DNA of 64,000 nucleotides. Origin: SPCO01 sp964427285 (lineage in GTDB: Bacteria; Chloroflexota; Limnocylindria; Limnocylindrales; CSP1-4). The stretch covers positions 43,945 to 107,944 of the forward strand of contig CAYRTS010000001.1 in NCBI GenBank assembly GCA_964427285.1, given 5' to 3'. Of the stretch, positions 53,580 through 61,269 are shown piece after piece. The notes under the pieces were generated by a model, which made no database searches, was not told the DNA's origin, and saw only the letters and a list, made by a program, of their open reading frames with translations. Numbering within the stretch: the stretch's first letter is position 1; each line of letters begins with the position of its first letter. The position numbers and the translations under genes were made by a program.

Positions 53580-55400
53580 ATGCCAGAACCGCAGGACGCG
53601 CGGCCGCGCGGACGGTCCCCGTTCGCGGCAGCCTTCCTCTCCCTGATCGTCCCCGGCCTGGGTCATCTGTACGCCGGCGCGCCTGGCCGCGCGCTGGGGT
53701 TCGCCGCCGCCCCGGTCCTGCTCGTGGCGCTGATCGCCGGCGTCGTGCTCCGGCTCGACCGGCTGGAGCTCGTTGGCCTGGTCTTCAGCCCATTTCTGCT
53801 GAGCTCGGTCTTCGCGCTCAACGTCCTGGCCCTCCTCTATCGGCTCGTCGCCATCATCGACGCTTTTCGGGTCGCCGAATACCTGAATGCGGTGGGGTCG
53901 GCGGGCGACGGTCGGTATGGACCCCCTCGCTCGCGGCGGCACCCGTTGTCCCTGGCCGGGCTATTGGCCGTGATCCTGGTGATGACGGGCAGCCATGTCG
54001 TGGTCGCCCGGTACGACATGCTGGCGCTCGACCTGCTCGACAGCGGCTGCATCTTCATTGGCGACCAGCGGGCGAGCGAGTGCGGCGTCGACGCGGCGGC
54101 GACGCCCGCAGCAACCTCCGATGTGGCACCCAGGCCTACGTCCGAAACCTCGCCTGAACCCGAGTCGAGCCCGGTCGGGGCCGCAGTCCCTGACGTCTCG
54201 GTCCCGCCATGGGATGGGGTGGAGCAGCTCAGCATCCTGCTGATCGGGACAGATCAACGGCCGCGCGAAGGCACCTACAACACGGACACGCTGATCGTGG
54301 TTTCAATCGACCCGCTGACCAACCAGGTCGCCCTGTTCAGCCTCCCACGCGACACGGTCGACGTCCCCGTGCCGCCGGGACCAGCGCAGCAAGCGTTTGG
54401 ACCGGTCTACGAGAAGAAGATCAACGCGTGGTTCACCAGCGTTCGCAACCGCGACGACCTGTTTCCCGGGACGGACCGGACGCGCGGCTACAACGGGCTC
54501 AAGGCGATCATGGGCACCCTCTACGGGCTGGATATCCGCTATTTCGTCGAGGTCAACTTTGAAGGCTTTGTTCGGGTCGTGGACGCGCTGGGCGGGGTCA
54601 CGATCAACGTCCAGATCCCGGTTGTGGACGACCGCTACCCCGGCGAGAACGGGTGGCTGGAGCGGATCTACATCCCCAGCGGAATCCAGCACATGGATGG
54701 TCGCCAGGCGCTGCGCTACGCGAGGTCCCGCCATTCGTCCACGGATTTCGACCGTGGGCTGCGCCAACAGCGCGTCCTGCTGTCATTGCGTGAGCAGGCG
54801 GATCCCCAGGCGCTGATCCCGCACCTGCCGGAATTGGTCAGCGCGCTCAAGCAGGCCGTCCGGACGGACATCCCGATCGAACAGCTCGACGAGTTGCTGG
54901 GTCTGGCGGCAGCCATCGATACGAAGAATATTCGGTCGTACGTGTTCAGCCCGCCGCTCTACCAGGAGGAATTCCAGTCGAGCCCGCGCGGGTACATCAT
55001 CGTTCCGCGCCTCGAGGCGATCCGGGCGGCGGTCCGCAATGCATTCACGACAGACCCGGCGGACGAGGCACTGCGCCAACGGTTGGCCGAGGAGGGCGCC
55101 AGCGTGTGGGTCCTCAACAGCACCGGGCTGCGCGATCGCGGCGCAAAACTGGCCAGCTACTTCGAGTACTACGGACTGGCTGCATCCGCGCCACGGCAGA
55201 CGCCACAGGGCGGCGTCCAGCCCGATTCGACGATCATCGTGTACAACGGCGCCGAGACCGGACTCGCCGCCACGGTCGCCTACCTGGAGGAACTCCTCGG
55301 GGTGCCCGCGACATTGCGGGCGGACAGCGCGATCCGCGCGGACGTCGTGGTCACGATCGGGCGGACGACTCCTGATCTCGAGGCCCCGTTCCTGCCGTAA
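53580..55400 (+). CDS. LytR-CpsA-Psr ligase with LytR_C domain and extra N-terminal membrane region
   Basis: 606 aa. LCP enzymes transfer lipid-linked polymers to peptidoglycan. Residues 14-100 hold three hydrophobic segments with VPGLGHLYAG, a DUF5683-like small membrane unit, and a fourth helix at 123-141 anchors the protein. A Thr/Pro/Glu linker leads to the LCP domain (about 215-400) with NTDTLIVVSIDP, LPRDT, GGVTINV and ALRYARSRHSSTDFDRGLRQ, giving the pyrophosphate-binding Arg and Asp residues. The C-terminal LytR_C domain (about 515-600) has VWVLNSTGLRDRGAKLASYF. The fusion with the membrane unit is less usual. Confidence 0.92.
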   Translation: MPEPQDARPRGRSPFAAAFLSLIVPGLGHLYAGAPGRALGFAAAPVLLVALIAGVVLRLDRLELVGLVFSPFLLSSVFALNVLALLYRLVAIIDAFRVAEYLNAVGSAGDGRYGPPRSRRHPLSLAGLLAVILVMTGSHVVVARYDMLALDLLDSGCIFIGDQRASECGVDAAATPAATSDVAPRPTSETSPEPESSPVGAAVPDVSVPPWDGVEQLSILLIGTDQRPREGTYNTDTLIVVSIDPLTNQVALFSLPRDTVDVPVPPGPAQQAFGPVYEKKINAWFTSVRNRDDLFPGTDRTRGYNGLKAIMGTLYGLDIRYFVEVNFEGFVRVVDALGGVTINVQIPVVDDRYPGENGWLERIYIPSGIQHMDGRQALRYARSRHSSTDFDRGLRQQRVLLSLREQADPQALIPHLPELVSALKQAVRTDIPIEQLDELLGLAAAIDTKNIRSYVFSPPLYQEEFQSSPRGYIIVPRLEAIRAAVRNAFTTDPADEALRQRLAEEGASVWVLNSTGLRDRGAKLASYFEYYGLAASAPRQTPQGGVQPDSTIIVYNGAETGLAATVAYLEELLGVPATLRADSAIRADVVVTIGRTTPDLEAPFLP

Positions 55401-55411
55401 ATGGGGTTCCC

Positions 55412-56116
55412 ATGCGCGAACCATTGACCATCGCCGTTGCCCAGCCCGTGTGCGTGCCGAATGACGTTGCGTTCAACGCGCAGACGCACGCGGCGACCAT
55501 TCACCAGGCGGGCGCCCGGGTGGTGGTCTTTCCGGAACTGTCGTTGACCGGATATGAGCTGGATGCATCGGCAATCGCGGTCTCCGATCCGCGCCTTGGC
55601 CCGATCATCGAAGCGTCCGCGGCGACGGGATCGGTGGCCCTCGTTGGCGCGCCGGTGCAGGGCGAAGGCGGTCGGTCGCACATCGCAATGCTGGCCATCG
55701 ATGGTCAAGGGGCCAGGGTCGCCTACCGCAAGTCGTGGCTGGGTGGGGCGGAAGCCACGGTGTTCAGCCCGGGGAGCGGTCCCGCCGTGCTCGACGTGGA
55801 CGGGTGGCGGCTCGGTCTCGCCATCTGCCGGGACACCGGCGTCCCGCAGCACGCGTCCGATACGGCGGCCCTCGGGATTGACGCATATGTCGCCGGCGTC
55901 CTCGAGATCGCGGAAGACGCAGCCGTCCTGGGCGAACGCGCTCGTCGAGTCGCCGCGGACCATCACGTCTGGGTCGCCCTGGCGAGCTTCGCCGGGTCCA
56001 CCGGCGGCGGCTACACGCGGGCGGCTGGGCACTCCGGGATCTGGACCTCCGCAGGCGCGGTGGTCAGCCAGGCCGGACCGGAAACCGGCGCCATCGCACG
56101 CGCCACGCTCCGTTGA
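55412..56116 (+). CDS. carbon-nitrogen hydrolase (nitrilase superfamily)
   Basis: 234 aa with the Glu-Lys-Cys triad: Glu in VVFPELSLTGYEL (near 43), Lys in VAYRKSWLGG (near 107) and Cys in LAICRDTGVPQ (near 142). It cleaves or forms C-N bonds in amides or nitriles; the substrate is unknown. It is somewhat short for the family (usually 260-280) and lacks part of the C-terminal extension. It follows the LCP gene by 11 bases, so the two probably share a transcript. Confidence 0.88.
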   Translation: MREPLTIAVAQPVCVPNDVAFNAQTHAATIHQAGARVVVFPELSLTGYELDASAIAVSDPRLGPIIEASAATGSVALVGAPVQGEGGRSHIAMLAIDGQGARVAYRKSWLGGAEATVFSPGSGPAVLDVDGWRLGLAICRDTGVPQHASDTAALGIDAYVAGVLEIAEDAAVLGERARRVAADHHVWVALASFAGSTGGGYTRAAGHSGIWTSAGAVVSQAGPETGAIARATLR

Positions 56117-56465
56117 CGCGATGCTCCGTTGACGCAGGGATGGGCCGCCTGACAGCTGGATCGGAACCAGGACGGTCGTCCGGGAGCCACGATTCCAAGC
56201 CGATTGGTGTACGCGACAGTTAACCGCGTTCGAACGCCGTTGTTTCCAGGCACCCTGGAACCATCGACCGATTTCATGCCCGACTGGTCGGGAATTCCGG
56301 TCCGGCTGGAGACGCCGCCCCGTCGATGACCCGTAGACCAACCGTGTTGGAATCTGTCGCATTCCCGGACCGACCACCCGTTCCCCGCGCCACGCTCACG
56401 TGAGCGCCGCAGCGCCCGCCGGCCCACGCCACGCTCATTTGAGCGTCCGCCGGCCCGCGCCCGAG
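56117..56465. other. 349-base convergent interval between nitrilase-family gene and ilvE
   Basis: No supported gene. It contains two similar perfect hairpins near the ilvE side (56393-56406 and 56431-56446), listed separately. Confidence 0.6.
56393..56446. terminator. pair of duplicated hairpins between convergent genes
   Basis: CGCTCACGTGAGCG (14-base perfect palindrome) and ACGCTCA-tt-TGAGCGT (7-bp stem) lie about 38 bases apart, each preceded by CCACGCTCA. No T-run follows on either strand. They may act as bidirectional transcription stops or protein-binding palindromes. Confidence 0.4.
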
Positions 56466-57446
56466 CTATTCGATCGGGGTCAGCCAGTGGCGGTATTCCG
56501 GGAGGCGCCCCCGCACGGCGTCAAAGTAGCGGTCGCGAATGAGCCGCGTGATCGGCCCGATCTCGCCGCTACCGACCGGTCGGTGGTCCACCTCGATCAC
56601 CGGTGAGATCTGGACGCCGGTCCCGCATAGCAGGATCTCGTCCGCGATATAGAGCTCGGAACGGTCGATCGAGCGGGTCTCCATGGGGATGCCCAGGTGG
56701 CCGAGCATCTCCATCAGCGCCTTGCGCGTCACGCCCTCGAGCAGGTCGTCGCTGACCGGCGGTGTCAGTGCCACCCCGTCCCGAACCACGAACAGGTTGG
56801 CGGCCGAGGCCTCGTTGACGTGGCCATCGGCCGTCAGCACGACCGCCTCATCGTAGCCGTTGAGCTCCGCCTCGGACTTCTGAAACGCCATGTTGACGTA
56901 CCCCCCGACGATCTTGCCTCGCGCCGGCAGGGCGTCGTCCGAGTTGCGCCGCCACGACGAGGTCATCACCCGGACGCCCTTTTCGGTGTCGATGTAGTTC
57001 CCGAACGGCAGGGCAATGATGTACAGCTCGTTGTCGAGGTTATGCAGGCGGACGCCGATCGCCTTGGTCGACTTGTAGAACGAGGGCCGGATGTAGGCAT
57101 CCTGGCGAAAGCCGTTGCGCCGGATCGTTTCGACGATGAGCCCGGTCAGGTCGACAACACTCGGGACATCCTTCATCAACAGGATTCGACACGACTGGCG
57201 GATCCGCTCCACATGCTCGCGAAGCTTCAGCCCGTAGAGGGTCCCCTGCTCCTCGTTCCAGTACGCCCGAATCCCTTCGAACGTTGCCGTCCCGTACATG
57301 AACGCGTGGGTCATGATGCTGACCTTCGCGTCCCGCATCGGAACCCACGCACCTTCGAAGTAGCAGATCAGATCGTCCATCGATCCGGCGGGTGGGGCGT
57401 GATGTGGCGTCGGGGACGGCGTGTCCGCGACCTTGTGGGTGAGCAT
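56466..57446 (-). CDS. ilvE: branched-chain amino acid aminotransferase
   Basis: PLP enzyme for the last step of Leu, Ile and Val synthesis. 326 aa of fold type IV: YGTATFEGIRAYWN near 50, the PLP Lys in RGKIVGGYVNMAFQKSEA, NEASAANLFVV and LLCGTGVQISPV. The ATG (MLTHKVADTP) follows AAGGAG; the N-terminal 22 residues are polar. A -10 box lies about 30 bases upstream. Confidence 0.96.
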   Translation of the reverse strand: MLTHKVADTPSPTPHHAPPAGSMDDLICYFEGAWVPMRDAKVSIMTHAFMYGTATFEGIRAYWNEEQGTLYGLKLREHVERIRQSCRILLMKDVPSVVDLTGLIVETIRRNGFRQDAYIRPSFYKSTKAIGVRLHNLDNELYIIALPFGNYIDTEKGVRVMTSSWRRNSDDALPARGKIVGGYVNMAFQKSEAELNGYDEAVVLTADGHVNEASAANLFVVRDGVALTPPVSDDLLEGVTRKALMEMLGHLGIPMETRSIDRSELYIADEILLCGTGVQISPVIEVDHRPVGSGEIGPITRLIRDRYFDAVRGRLPEYRHWLTPIE

Positions 57447-57475
57447 GAAGTTGGCTCCTTGCAGCGGTTGCGGCG

Positions 57476-57481
57476 AGTATA
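57476..57481 (-). promoter_or_regulatory. -10 box upstream of ilvE
   Basis: Minus strand GGCTATACTCGCC, a TATACT box with GC-rich discriminator about 30 bases before the ilvE ATG, leaving room for the AAGGAG ribosome binding site. Confidence 0.6.
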
Positions 57482-57499
57482 GCCGGGGGGCGATCGCGC

Positions 57500-58552
57500 T
57501 CAGCCAGGACCTCGGAGCACCACCGCAATCACGAACGCGAGATAGGCAACGTAGAACAGGCCGCCGATGAGGAGGCCCCGGCCGGTCAGCCTGCCGCGTC
57601 GGGCCATCGGAATGAAGATGAACGCCGACGACAGGAACGCGATGCCGGCCGACGCGAACGCGGTGTATGAGCCCGGCCCGGCCACCCAGGAATCGGAGGC
57701 GAAGACCAGCGCCACGACTGTCGGGATCGTCGACTGGAAGACCATCGCCCCGGTGATATTGCCCATCGCCAGGGTGTCCTTGCCCTGGCGCACCCAGATC
57801 ACGGAGTTGAATTTCTCGGGGAGTTCGGTGGCGATCGGGGCGATGACCAGTGCCAGCAGGACGCTGTCGATGCCCAGGTTCGCCGCGAGATGCTCCACCG
57901 CATCGACGAAGAAGACGGCACCGAGGATGATCAGACCCAGCGCGGCGAGGACCTGGACGTTGACCACGCGCAGCCGTGGGACTCCCGAGTCTGCCCGATG
58001 TGCGCGGCGATCGAGCCGATGAAACCGCAGCGGTGCGAGGTCCTCCAGATCGACGCTGGCGTCCGCCTCGAAGTGGCCCTTCACGTACCAGCCGTAGATC
58101 CCGATGAGAACGAGTGCCACGATCCACTTCAGCCAGTCGGGGTCGACCGGCAGGAAGGCGGCGCCGATGGCGATGGCATAGGCGATGGCGAAGTAGCGCA
58201 TGTCGTGGGCCAGGACCGTCGTGTCGACGCGCATCACGTCGCCGGACGATCGACGCCGGGCGACCGCGAGGACGGCGATCCCGGTCACGAACATGGCCAG
58301 CGTGGCCAGCATGAACGGAGCGCCCAGGATGGCCCCGATCCCGACCGCGTGGGACTCGGCTCCCGTCGCGAACAGGATTGCGATGATCGGGATCATCGTT
58401 TCGGGAAGTGCGGTGCCGACGGCCGCCAGCACGGACCCAACGGCACCTTCGGCGAGTTCCAGCTTGCGCCCGAACCACTCGATCCCGTTGGTGAACAGCT
58501 CGGCGCCCATCAGGATCACGACGAACGCGATGACGAGGGTGACGATCTCCAT
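57500..58552 (-). CDS. CaCA-family sodium/calcium exchanger
   Basis: 350 aa with about ten transmembrane segments in two inverted halves. The alpha-1 repeat reads VLAAVGTALPETMIPII and the alpha-2 repeat APIATELPEKFNSVIW, matching the G-T-S-x-P-E ion-binding pattern, with Thr/Ala in place of the usual Gly-Thr-Ser. The halves are joined by a charged cytoplasmic loop. The ion pair moved is unknown. ATG start two bases after the DUF1634 gene end. Confidence 0.88.
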   Translation of the reverse strand: MEIVTLVIAFVVILMGAELFTNGIEWFGRKLELAEGAVGSVLAAVGTALPETMIPIIAILFATGAESHAVGIGAILGAPFMLATLAMFVTGIAVLAVARRRSSGDVMRVDTTVLAHDMRYFAIAYAIAIGAAFLPVDPDWLKWIVALVLIGIYGWYVKGHFEADASVDLEDLAPLRFHRLDRRAHRADSGVPRLRVVNVQVLAALGLIILGAVFFVDAVEHLAANLGIDSVLLALVIAPIATELPEKFNSVIWVRQGKDTLAMGNITGAMVFQSTIPTVVALVFASDSWVAGPGSYTAFASAGIAFLSSAFIFIPMARRGRLTGRGLLIGGLFYVAYLAFVIAVVLRGPG

Positions 58553-58554
58553 GC

Positions 58555-58923
58555 TCAGACGGTACCAGCCGCCGCAGTCACGACGCCGACCGCCATGATC
58601 GCGAGGATCGCGAGCGCAATGGCGACCATCGTCCGGTCCCGGTTCCGCGCGTACGCAACGGCGGCGAGCGCCACCTGGCTGATGGGCGTGGCGATCACCA
58701 TCAGGATGCCAAGCCAAAGAAAGGCAACCGGATCAAGGCCCGCGATCATCTCGGGGAGCTTCGCCAGGTCGAGACCGGGCCCGCCCGAGAGCGGTGAAGT
58801 CCCCGCGATCACCATCGGGACGACCCCGACGAGCAGCAGCCCAACCGAGAGATAGGTGAGGGCGATGAGGAGTCGCCCGATGCGCCGTTCGAGTGCCAGC
58901 GTCCGCTGGGCCCGCTCGTCCAT
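58555..58923 (-). CDS. DUF1634 membrane protein
   Basis: 122 aa with three hydrophobic segments (about 17-40, 65-85, 98-118). The layout ERRIGRLLIALTYLSVGLL then VAFLWLGILMVIATPI matches DUF1634, a family repeatedly found next to TauE/SafE permeases, as it is here. The start overlaps the TauE gene stop by one base. Probably an accessory subunit; function unproven. Confidence 0.8.
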   Translation of the reverse strand: MDERAQRTLALERRIGRLLIALTYLSVGLLLVGVVPMVIAGTSPLSGGPGLDLAKLPEMIAGLDPVAFLWLGILMVIATPISQVALAAVAYARNRDRTMVAIALAILAIMAVGVVTAAAGTV

Positions 58924-59762
58924 CAGGTCAGCGCTCGCTGGAGCATTCGCGCGGCGGTGTAGATGAGGACAACGACAAACAGGACCCGCAGCACGCCCAC
59001 GTTGACCCGATGACTCAACCGGGACCCTCCAGAGGCGCCAAGGAAGACGCCGATGGCCGTGGGACCGGCGACGTACGGATCGACACCGCCGTGAAGGATG
59101 TAGATCAGCGCGCCAGCCGCGGCGGTAATCCCGATCATCAGGTTGCTGGTCGCCGTCGCCACGCGCAGCGGCACGCCCATCGCCAGGTGCATGAGAGGAA
59201 CCTTGATCACGCCACCGCCGATCCCGAAGAAGGCCGACGCAACGCCCGCCCCGGCAGCACCGATCACGCCCCGACCAAGGTTGCGCACCCGGTAGTCATC
59301 TCCCGACAGACGGTCAAGCATGGTTGGCGCGGCCGGGACCGGGTCATCCCCGGAGGCCGCGTTGGAGGTCGAGACGGCCTGGCTTGCGCTCGATCGCACC
59401 GCGGGCCGGGCCCGCGCCATGCTGACAGCGACATAGACCAGCAGTCCGGCGAACAGCAAGGAGATCAGGCGCTCGTCAAGCAGGAACGCGATCGACCCGC
59501 CGATCAGGGCGCCAAGCGCCGTGAACAGCTCCAGGGTGATCCCTAGCCGCAGGTTGGCGACGTGGCGTTCCAGGTAGACCCCGGCCGCCGCGCTGCTGGT
59601 CATGATCACGCACACCAGCGACACCCCGATGGCGTCGCGTAGCGGCAGCCCGAAACCAAAGGTGAGCAGCGGGACGATGAGGAGCCCGCCACCAAGGCCA
59701 AGCAGCGATCCGAAGACGCCCGCGGCGGCACCGCCGCACAGCATCGCCAACCCAATGATCAC
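58923..59762 (-). CDS. TauE/SafE family anion permease
   Basis: 279 aa with about eight transmembrane helices in two halves, each opened by a Gly-rich signature: FGSLLGLGGGLLIVPLL and FFGIGGGVIKVPLM. Family members export sulfite, sulfoacetate or related anions. The GTG at 59762 is the most plausible start; the longer frame runs into rpsR. It follows rpsR by 62 bases and heads the TauE-DUF1634-CaCA set. Confidence 0.87.
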   Translation of the reverse strand: MIIGLAMLCGGAAAGVFGSLLGLGGGLLIVPLLTFGFGLPLRDAIGVSLVCVIMTSSAAAGVYLERHVANLRLGITLELFTALGALIGGSIAFLLDERLISLLFAGLLVYVAVSMARARPAVRSSASQAVSTSNAASGDDPVPAAPTMLDRLSGDDYRVRNLGRGVIGAAGAGVASAFFGIGGGVIKVPLMHLAMGVPLRVATATSNLMIGITAAAGALIYILHGGVDPYVAGPTAIGVFLGASGGSRLSHRVNVGVLRVLFVVVLIYTAARMLQRALT

Positions 59763-59824
59763 GCTCGCGAACCGTTCCCGGATGTGAGACTGAGCGACTT
59801 GGACCGACCGCGCACCGGCCCGCG

Positions 59825-60094
59825 CTAGGGGCGCAGGTGCTGCGGGGCGTACGGGAGCAACGCCACGTGCCGCGCCCGCTTCAGGGCGACCGACAGCTCG
59901 CGCTGGTGCCCGGCGCATGTCCCGGTCTTGCGCCGTGGCTCGATCTTGGCCCGCTCCGAGAGGTAGCGGCGGAGGCGGTTGACTTCCTTGTAGTCGATCT
60001 GGGTGGTCTTGTCCGCGCAGAAGGCGCAGACCTTGCGGCGACGACGGTCACGGTAGAAGTCGTCGCGCTTCTTGGGTCGAAGGGGGGGCGGCAT
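59825..60094 (-). CDS. rpsR: 30S ribosomal protein S18
   Basis: 89 aa. KVCAFCADKTTQIDYKEVNRL and RRYLSERAKIEPRRKTGTC are diagnostic; four cysteines suggest the zinc-carrying form (two seen as CAFC plus single Cys residues). The ATG follows AGGAGA. 16 bases after ssb. Confidence 0.97.
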   Translation of the reverse strand: MPPPLRPKKRDDFYRDRRRRKVCAFCADKTTQIDYKEVNRLRRYLSERAKIEPRRKTGTCAGHQRELSVALKRARHVALLPYAPQHLRP

Positions 60095-60110
60095 GCTCTG
60101 GCTCTCCTGA

Positions 60111-60605
60111 TCAGAAAGGAAGGTCGTCGATGTCGGTGTCGTCGGCGGGCGGGCGCGATCCGCCACCGCCGGTCGGTCGGTCATTGCCGGTCGGTCGGTC
60201 GGTGCCGGTCGGCCGGTCACCACCTGCGAAGCCGCCCGCTGGCACTCCGCTGAAGCTGCCCTCGTCATCCCGGCCGCGGCGCTCGAGGCTGATGACGTTG
60301 TCCGAGATCACGTCCAGGGACATCCGCTTCTCGCCGTCCTTGCCCTCGAACTCGCGCGTCTTGAAGCGACCCTCGACGAAGACCTTGTTGCCTTTGCGCA
60401 GCTGGTCCGCGGCGCGTTCCGCCCGATCACCAAAGACGCTGACCCGGTACCAGTCCGTCCCGTCATCGATCCAGCCACCCTGGCCGTCCGGCCGGCTGTG
60501 ACTGACCGCGACGCTGAACTGGGTCACCGGCTTGCCATTCGGCGTGTAGCGCATCTCCGGGTCACGACCCAGGTTGCCGATCAACATGATCTTGCAGAAC
60601 GCCAT
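60111..60605 (-). CDS. ssb: single-stranded DNA-binding protein
   Basis: 164 aa. The OB fold (1-108) starts MAFCKIMLIGNLGRDPEMRY and includes DWYRVSVFGDRAE. The linker contains a near-perfect 5-residue repeat (DRPTG three times) and the tail ends in DIDDLPF, the acidic tip that recruits partner proteins. Between rpsF and rpsR as usual. Confidence 0.97.
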   Translation of the reverse strand: MAFCKIMLIGNLGRDPEMRYTPNGKPVTQFSVAVSHSRPDGQGGWIDDGTDWYRVSVFGDRAERAADQLRKGNKVFVEGRFKTREFEGKDGEKRMSLDVISDNVISLERRGRDDEGSFSGVPAGGFAGGDRPTGTDRPTGNDRPTGGGGSRPPADDTDIDDLPF

Positions 60606-60618
60606 CGTCCGTGCTCCT

Positions 60619-61056
60619 TCAGTCGATTGCGGCCGGAGCGGCTTCGCTCTCGGACTCGTCGATCAGTCCCGGACGGTCGTCGTCGTCTTCGTCCTCATCG
60701 AGCCCGGACGGCAGGTCGTCCTCCTCTTCGGGCCCGTCCTCTGCGCCATCGGGACGCGTGGACTTGATCGGCCGCTCGACACGAGTGACGAGGTGGCGGA
60801 GCACTTCCTCGGTAATCTGGAGGGTGTGCTCCAGCTCGGCGATCGCCGTGGGCGGCGCCTCGAACAGGATGATCTGGTAGGAACCCTCGCGGTGGCGATC
60901 GATCTGGTACGCCAGGCGGCGGCGGCCCCACGGCGCCACCTTCACGATCTGTGCCCCACTGGCCACGAGCTGGCGGGTGGTTCGATCGACGAGGGCCTGG
61001 CTCCGGTCGTCCGCCACATCGGGACGGATCACGAGCATGAGTTCGTAGCGGCGCAT
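60619..61056 (-). CDS. rpsF: 30S ribosomal protein S6 with acidic tail
   Basis: 145 aa. MRRYELMLVIRPDV, VAPWGRRRLAYQIDRHREG and HLVTRVERP mark S6 (about 1-97). The last 45 residues are an acidic stretch (EEEDDLP, DEDEDDDD). The ATG follows AAAGGAG. The -10 box lies about 75 bases upstream. Confidence 0.96.
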   Translation of the reverse strand: MRRYELMLVIRPDVADDRSQALVDRTTRQLVASGAQIVKVAPWGRRRLAYQIDRHREGSYQIILFEAPPTAIAELEHTLQITEEVLRHLVTRVERPIKSTRPDGAEDGPEEEDDLPSGLDEDEDDDDRPGLIDESESEAAPAAID

Positions 61057-61130
61057 ACGCGCTGTACTCCTTCCAAAGGGGATGCCCCGTTGACGGCTTG
61101 CCGGCACGGAGCGGAAAGGATCAGGTGCGC

Positions 61131-61139
61131 AGTCTAGCA
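61131..61139 (-). promoter_or_regulatory. extended -10 box upstream of rpsF-ssb-rpsR
   Basis: Minus strand reads TGCTAGACTGCGC: TG, one base, TAGACT and a GC-rich discriminator, as at rplS and rpsB. Confidence 0.6.
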
Positions 61140-61212
61140 CGAGGTACACAAAGCCCCGCCGGGGTTGCAATGACCGAATCCCGTGGCAATCGCCCCCGAA
61201 TGCCCGCCGTTG

Positions 61213-61218
61213 TATCCT
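61213..61218 (+). promoter_or_regulatory. -10 box upstream of the CpaE-like gene
   Basis: TATCCT preceded by TTG, about 51 bases before the GTG start. The leader contains GGAGG. Confidence 0.4.
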
Positions 61219-61269
61219 CGCACCCGCATCGCAGGTGCGTCCAGCCCATCCAGACGTTGCGGAGGCTCA

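Noticed and set aside
51265..53646. Long plus-strand open frame opposite ileS
   Set aside because: Mirrors IleRS coding sequence and shows no domain.
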